From assembly GCA_034436375.1 (NCBI GenBank), contig DAOTVS010000268.1, forward strand, positions 1-7,991: 7,991 nucleotides of DNA, in the 5' to 3' direction. The DNA comes from DAOTVS01 sp034436375. GTDB taxonomy: Bacteria; Chloroflexota; Anaerolineae; SpSt-313. Each line of letters begins with the position of its first letter. Within the stretch, counting starts at the first letter, position 1. The notes under the pieces were generated by a model. It saw only the letters and a list, made by a program, of their open reading frames with translations. It ran no database searches and had not been told where the DNA came from. Below are positions 5,891 to 7,991 of this stretch, in pieces. The translations under genes were made by a program, and so were the position numbers.

Positions 5891-6733
5891 ATGAAGTTCA
5901 ACAACCGCGAAGACATTATCCAGCTGACGCCGCTCTGGACGGGCGAGCGCTTTGACGACGGCCGCCCGCGCGTGCCCGATGATATCCTGCGGCGCATGGA
6001 GTACGTCACCACCGAAGAGGCCTGGGGCGTCTGCCGGAAGCACGGCTACCATTTCCAGTTTGAAGGCAACTGGATGAACCTGCACCCCGAGCGCATCCTG
6101 GTCGGCCGGGCGGTGACGGGCGTGTTCGTGCCCGTGCGGCCAGACCTGCACGACTATCTCATGCAGTATGGGCATGAGCAAGAGGGCCGCATCGGCGCCA
6201 TGAACTCGTGGGTCATCCAGACTCTGGTCAAGGACGATGTGATCGTCATTGACCTCTTCGGCAAGGTCTACAACGGCACCTTTTCCGGCGGCAACCTCTC
6301 CACGGCCATCGCTGCGCGCACCGGGCGGGGGCAGGTGATCTACGGCGGCATCCGCGACCTGCAACAGATCATGCGCATCCCCAACTTTTGCACTTTCTGC
6401 AAGGGCAACGACCCCACTGCCATCAATGACGTCACCCTGATTGGGCTGAACACGCCCTGCCGCATCGGCGCCGCCACCTGCCTGCCAGGCGATGTCGTCC
6501 TCGGCACCCCCGCAGGGATTCTCTTCATCCCCCCGCACCTGGCGCAGGAGGTTGTGGAGCACTCGGAGGATATGCGCCTGCGCGAGGCATTTGGCTTTGC
6601 CCGCCTGCGCGAGGGCATCTACACCTCCAGCCAGATGGACACCCAGTGGACGGAGGAGATCGAGGCCGACTATGCCGGCTGGCTCGCCGCGCGCTCGCCG
6701 GAGGAAAAGGACAAGATTCTCTGGGAGGAGTAG
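5891..6733 (+). CDS. RraA-like / HMG-aldolase-fold family protein
   Basis: A 280-residue cytosolic protein of the RraA family. The family includes 4-hydroxy-4-methyl-2-oxoglutarate aldolase / oxaloacetate decarboxylase enzymes and the RNase E inhibitor RraA. The core lies at about 65-225: GGNLSTAIAARTGRGQVIYGG (133-153) followed by I-R155-D156, the Arg-Asp pair used by the aldolase members to bind pyruvate and metal. PGDVVLGTPAGILFIPP (199-215) matches the PGD..xGD..GV..vP segment, except that the usual GD is GT (T206). About 60 N-terminal and 50 C-terminal residues exceed the usual 200-230-residue family length. An AGGGGG RBS (5876-5881) lies inside the end of the DUF362 gene, and the ATG immediately follows that gene's TGA. 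A role in cleaving or decarboxylating a 2-oxo acid made by the upstream dehydratase-like enzyme is plausible but inferred. RNase E regulation is unlikely given the context. Confidence 0.85.
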   Translation: MKFNNREDIIQLTPLWTGERFDDGRPRVPDDILRRMEYVTTEEAWGVCRKHGYHFQFEGNWMNLHPERILVGRAVTGVFVPVRPDLHDYLMQYGHEQEGRIGAMNSWVIQTLVKDDVIVIDLFGKVYNGTFSGGNLSTAIAARTGRGQVIYGGIRDLQQIMRIPNFCTFCKGNDPTAINDVTLIGLNTPCRIGAATCLPGDVVLGTPAGILFIPPHLAQEVVEHSEDMRLREAFGFARLREGIYTSSQMDTQWTEEIEADYAGWLAARSPEEKDKILWEE

Positions 6734-6774
6734 CCCGAAGGGGTGTGGGTGTGTAACCCACGCCCCTTCGGGCT
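6732..6774. terminator. Hairpin filling the convergent gap between the RraA-like and lipoprotein genes
   Basis: Arms 6733-6750 and 6756-6773 pair over 18 bp with a single G-U wobble (6744 with 6762), plus an A-T pair outside, around the 5-base loop GTGTA. The structure touches the stop codons of both genes: TAG at 6731-6733 and the minus-strand TAA at 6774-6776. No T-tract follows on either side. The position strongly suggests a shared bidirectional terminator. Confidence 0.7.
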
Positions 6775-7802
6775 TAGCGGAGCACCATCTCGCCGCGCTC
6801 GATCCGCCAGCCGAACTGATCGAACGGCGGCACATTCGCCCGGCGGAGGGTGTAGGTGCCGCTGTAGGTCTGCGTCGTCTGATCGCTCTGCTCGGCGACG
6901 ATGATGACCTGCACCGTGGCGTAGATGCTGCCGGCAGCCCCTTCCGACTGGACATCTCCCACCTGGAAGGCAACATGGCTGGTTGTGGCGAACCCTTGCT
7001 CGAACTGAGCAAAGGTCTGCTGGCTGACTCCGCCCAGGTTATCCCAATAGGTATAGGCGCGGGCATATTCCCGCCGGTTGATGGCATCGGCATAGGCCTG
7101 TATGACCGCGCTGGGATCGCTCAGGTCCGCTGGTGGCTGCGTGCTGCCGGTCACCTCGGTAATGCTGGCGCTAGCGATATGCCAGGCGCTGCCATCAGGC
7201 GCCGCTGGCCCTCCGGGTTGCAGGGTATACGTCCCTTGGTAGACTTGAAAGCGCTGCCCCGGAGGTGGGCCGTTGGGCACATTGGCGACTGCAGTGAGGG
7301 TGACCGGCACCGTGACGGAATGTGCCCCGGCGTTCTCCTGAGGGCCGGGCGCAGCGACTTGCACACTGACCCGCACGGTATCGGCAAAGCCCTGCGCGTA
7401 TTGGCCATAGGTCTGGCCGCTCGCACTGCCCTCGCCCTGCCAATAACGATAGGCCTGGGGCAGGTTGGGCGCGTTGATGGCGTCAAAATAGTTCAACATC
7501 GTCTGCACCGCAGCCTCGATATCGCTTTGGTTGGCCGTTGTGGGCTGGGGTGTGGCAGTAGCCGGCAGGGGCGTATCCGTCGGCTGGGTGGTGGCCGGTG
7601 CGGTCGTATCGGCCGGCAGCGGCGTCAACGTCGGCCAATCGGTCGGGTTCTCCACGCCGACAGGCGTAGCCGTGAGCTGCGGACGCGCGGTGGCCGTCAC
7701 TGCATCCGGGTCTCGGAAGGTGGCCTCCACCTGCAGGGCGCTGCAGCCGCTGAAGGTTAACGCCGCCAACAAAAGCGGCAACAGGGCGAAGTGTTTCTTC
7801 AT
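6774..7802 (-). CDS. Lipoprotein with Thr/Pro-rich linker and two tandem homologous domains
   Basis: A 342-residue predicted surface lipoprotein of unknown function. A lipoprotein signal peptide ends in the lipobox F17-S18-G19-C20, so C20 would be lipidated. Residues about 35-92 form a Thr/Pro/Ala-rich low-complexity linker. Two repeats of one domain follow, about 95-216 and 230-340. Their equivalent segments align clearly: YFDAINAPNLPQAYRYW with YADAINRREYARAYTYW, TYGQYAQGFADTVRVSVQV with TFAQFEQGFATTSHVAFQV, YQGTYTLQ with YSGTYTLR, and AWHI with GWRI. The helix-then-sheet pattern is reminiscent of NTF2-like/DUF4878 domains, a fold-level guess only. No catalytic residues stand out, so binding or a structural role is likelier. 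Only a weak RBS is visible (GGAAAG/GATGAG). Upstream on the same strand lies a probable histidine kinase end, so the lipoprotein could be linked to that sensory system. Confidence 0.85.
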   Translation of the reverse strand: MKKHFALLPLLLAALTFSGCSALQVEATFRDPDAVTATARPQLTATPVGVENPTDWPTLTPLPADTTAPATTQPTDTPLPATATPQPTTANQSDIEAAVQTMLNYFDAINAPNLPQAYRYWQGEGSASGQTYGQYAQGFADTVRVSVQVAAPGPQENAGAHSVTVPVTLTAVANVPNGPPPGQRFQVYQGTYTLQPGGPAAPDGSAWHIASASITEVTGSTQPPADLSDPSAVIQAYADAINRREYARAYTYWDNLGGVSQQTFAQFEQGFATTSHVAFQVGDVQSEGAAGSIYATVQVIIVAEQSDQTTQTYSGTYTLRRANVPPFDQFGWRIERGEMVLR

Positions 7803-7873
7803 GATCTCATCTTTCCGGGCCGTGTCCCTCCGGCGCCCATGCGCCGCCTACCCTGACCCGGCCTCCAGATACC

Positions 7874-7879
7874 ATCATA
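7874..7879 (-). promoter_or_regulatory. Possible -10 box for the lipoprotein gene
   Basis: On the minus strand TATGAT (7879 down to 7874) matches TATAAT at five of six bases, about 70 bases before the lipoprotein ATG, in the only AT-richer part of this gap. No clear -35 is seen 16-18 bases upstream. Confidence 0.3.
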
Positions 7880-7884
7880 CCAGG

Positions 7885-7899
7885 CGGGTGTTTCACCCG
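7885..7899. other. Small perfect palindrome between histidine kinase end and lipoprotein gene
   Basis: CGGGTG (7885-7890) and CACCCG (7894-7899) are perfect inverted copies around TTT. The element lies about 35 bases past the stop of the minus-strand kinase fragment and just upstream of the candidate lipoprotein -10. It could be a weak terminator for the kinase gene (no T-tract follows) or an operator for the lipoprotein gene. Confidence 0.3.
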
Positions 7900-7934
7900 T
7901 GTACCAACCATGTAACAGATCCGAAACACGGACC

Positions 7935-7991
7935 TCAGCGCTGGCCCAGCGGCAGGCGCAGCGCCACCACCGTCCCCTGGCCCTCCCGGCT
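7935..7991 (-). CDS. C-terminal end of a probable sensor histidine kinase (partial)
   Basis: Only the last 18 codons plus TGA are in the window, and the gene continues past the right edge. The translation SREGQGTVVALRLPLGQR ends in the pattern typical of the HATPase_c domain of sensor histidine kinases: a Gly-rich loop (EGQGT), then a beta strand and LPL near the C-terminus. The match is short, so the assignment rests on this motif alone. The lipoprotein gene lies downstream in the same direction after about 130 bases, so it may or may not be co-transcribed. Confidence 0.55.
   Translation of the reverse strand, partial: SREGQGTVVALRLPLGQR

Noticed and set aside
4550..7093. Very long minus-strand open frame (847 codons) opposite the DUF362 and RraA-like genes
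   Set aside because: It is antisense to two well-recognised protein families, its product has no recognisable domain, and long antisense frames are common in GC-rich codon-biased DNA.
6492..7760. 422-codon plus-strand open frame opposite the lipoprotein gene
   Set aside because: It overlaps the end of the RraA-like gene, runs through the terminator-like hairpin and shows no domain; the minus strand has a lipobox and duplicated domain.

Overview
This is a GC-rich bacterial window with six complete genes and one gene fragment running off the right edge. The Thr/Pro-rich linker behind a lipobox in the 6774-7802 gene, the general composition and the gene families would fit a member of the Chloroflexota (Anaerolineae-like). 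No marker gene is present, so that assignment is an inference.

Layout. Positions 1-214 hold no recognisable gene. At 215-1486 (+) lies a secreted clan GH-A type glycoside hydrolase-like protein. It converges on a minus-strand polytopic membrane protein of unknown function (1617-2495), and a large inverted repeat sits between the two. The membrane gene has a good extended -10 promoter near 2596-2623. The divergent plus-strand side starts with a glyoxalase/VOC metalloenzyme (2722-3117). A very long perfect hairpin (3131-3185) follows, and then a tight three-gene operon: an enolase-superfamily, mandelate racemase-subgroup protein (3271-4644), a DUF362 protein with a DUF5678-like tail (4658-5890), and an RraA-like / HMG-aldolase-fold protein (5891-6733). 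The last two genes abut exactly. A third long hairpin fills the gap to the convergent lipoprotein gene (6774-7802, minus), which carries two tandem copies of one domain. At the right edge, 7935-7991 (minus) encodes what looks like the last 18 residues of a sensor histidine kinase.

How the genes may work together. The enolase-superfamily protein has the full set of metal ligands and the Asp-His dyad of the mandelate racemase subgroup, so it probably dehydrates or epimerises a carboxylated substrate such as a sugar acid. The RraA-like protein could then cleave or decarboxylate a 2-oxo acid product. The DUF362 protein between them has no known role, and its position makes it the most interesting unknown in the window. 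The secreted glycosidase-like protein would fit a carbohydrate-using lifestyle but is not in the operon.

The most striking non-coding feature is the repeated use of long, near-perfect hairpins (18-25 bp stems, no T-tract) at gene ends, each with its own sequence.
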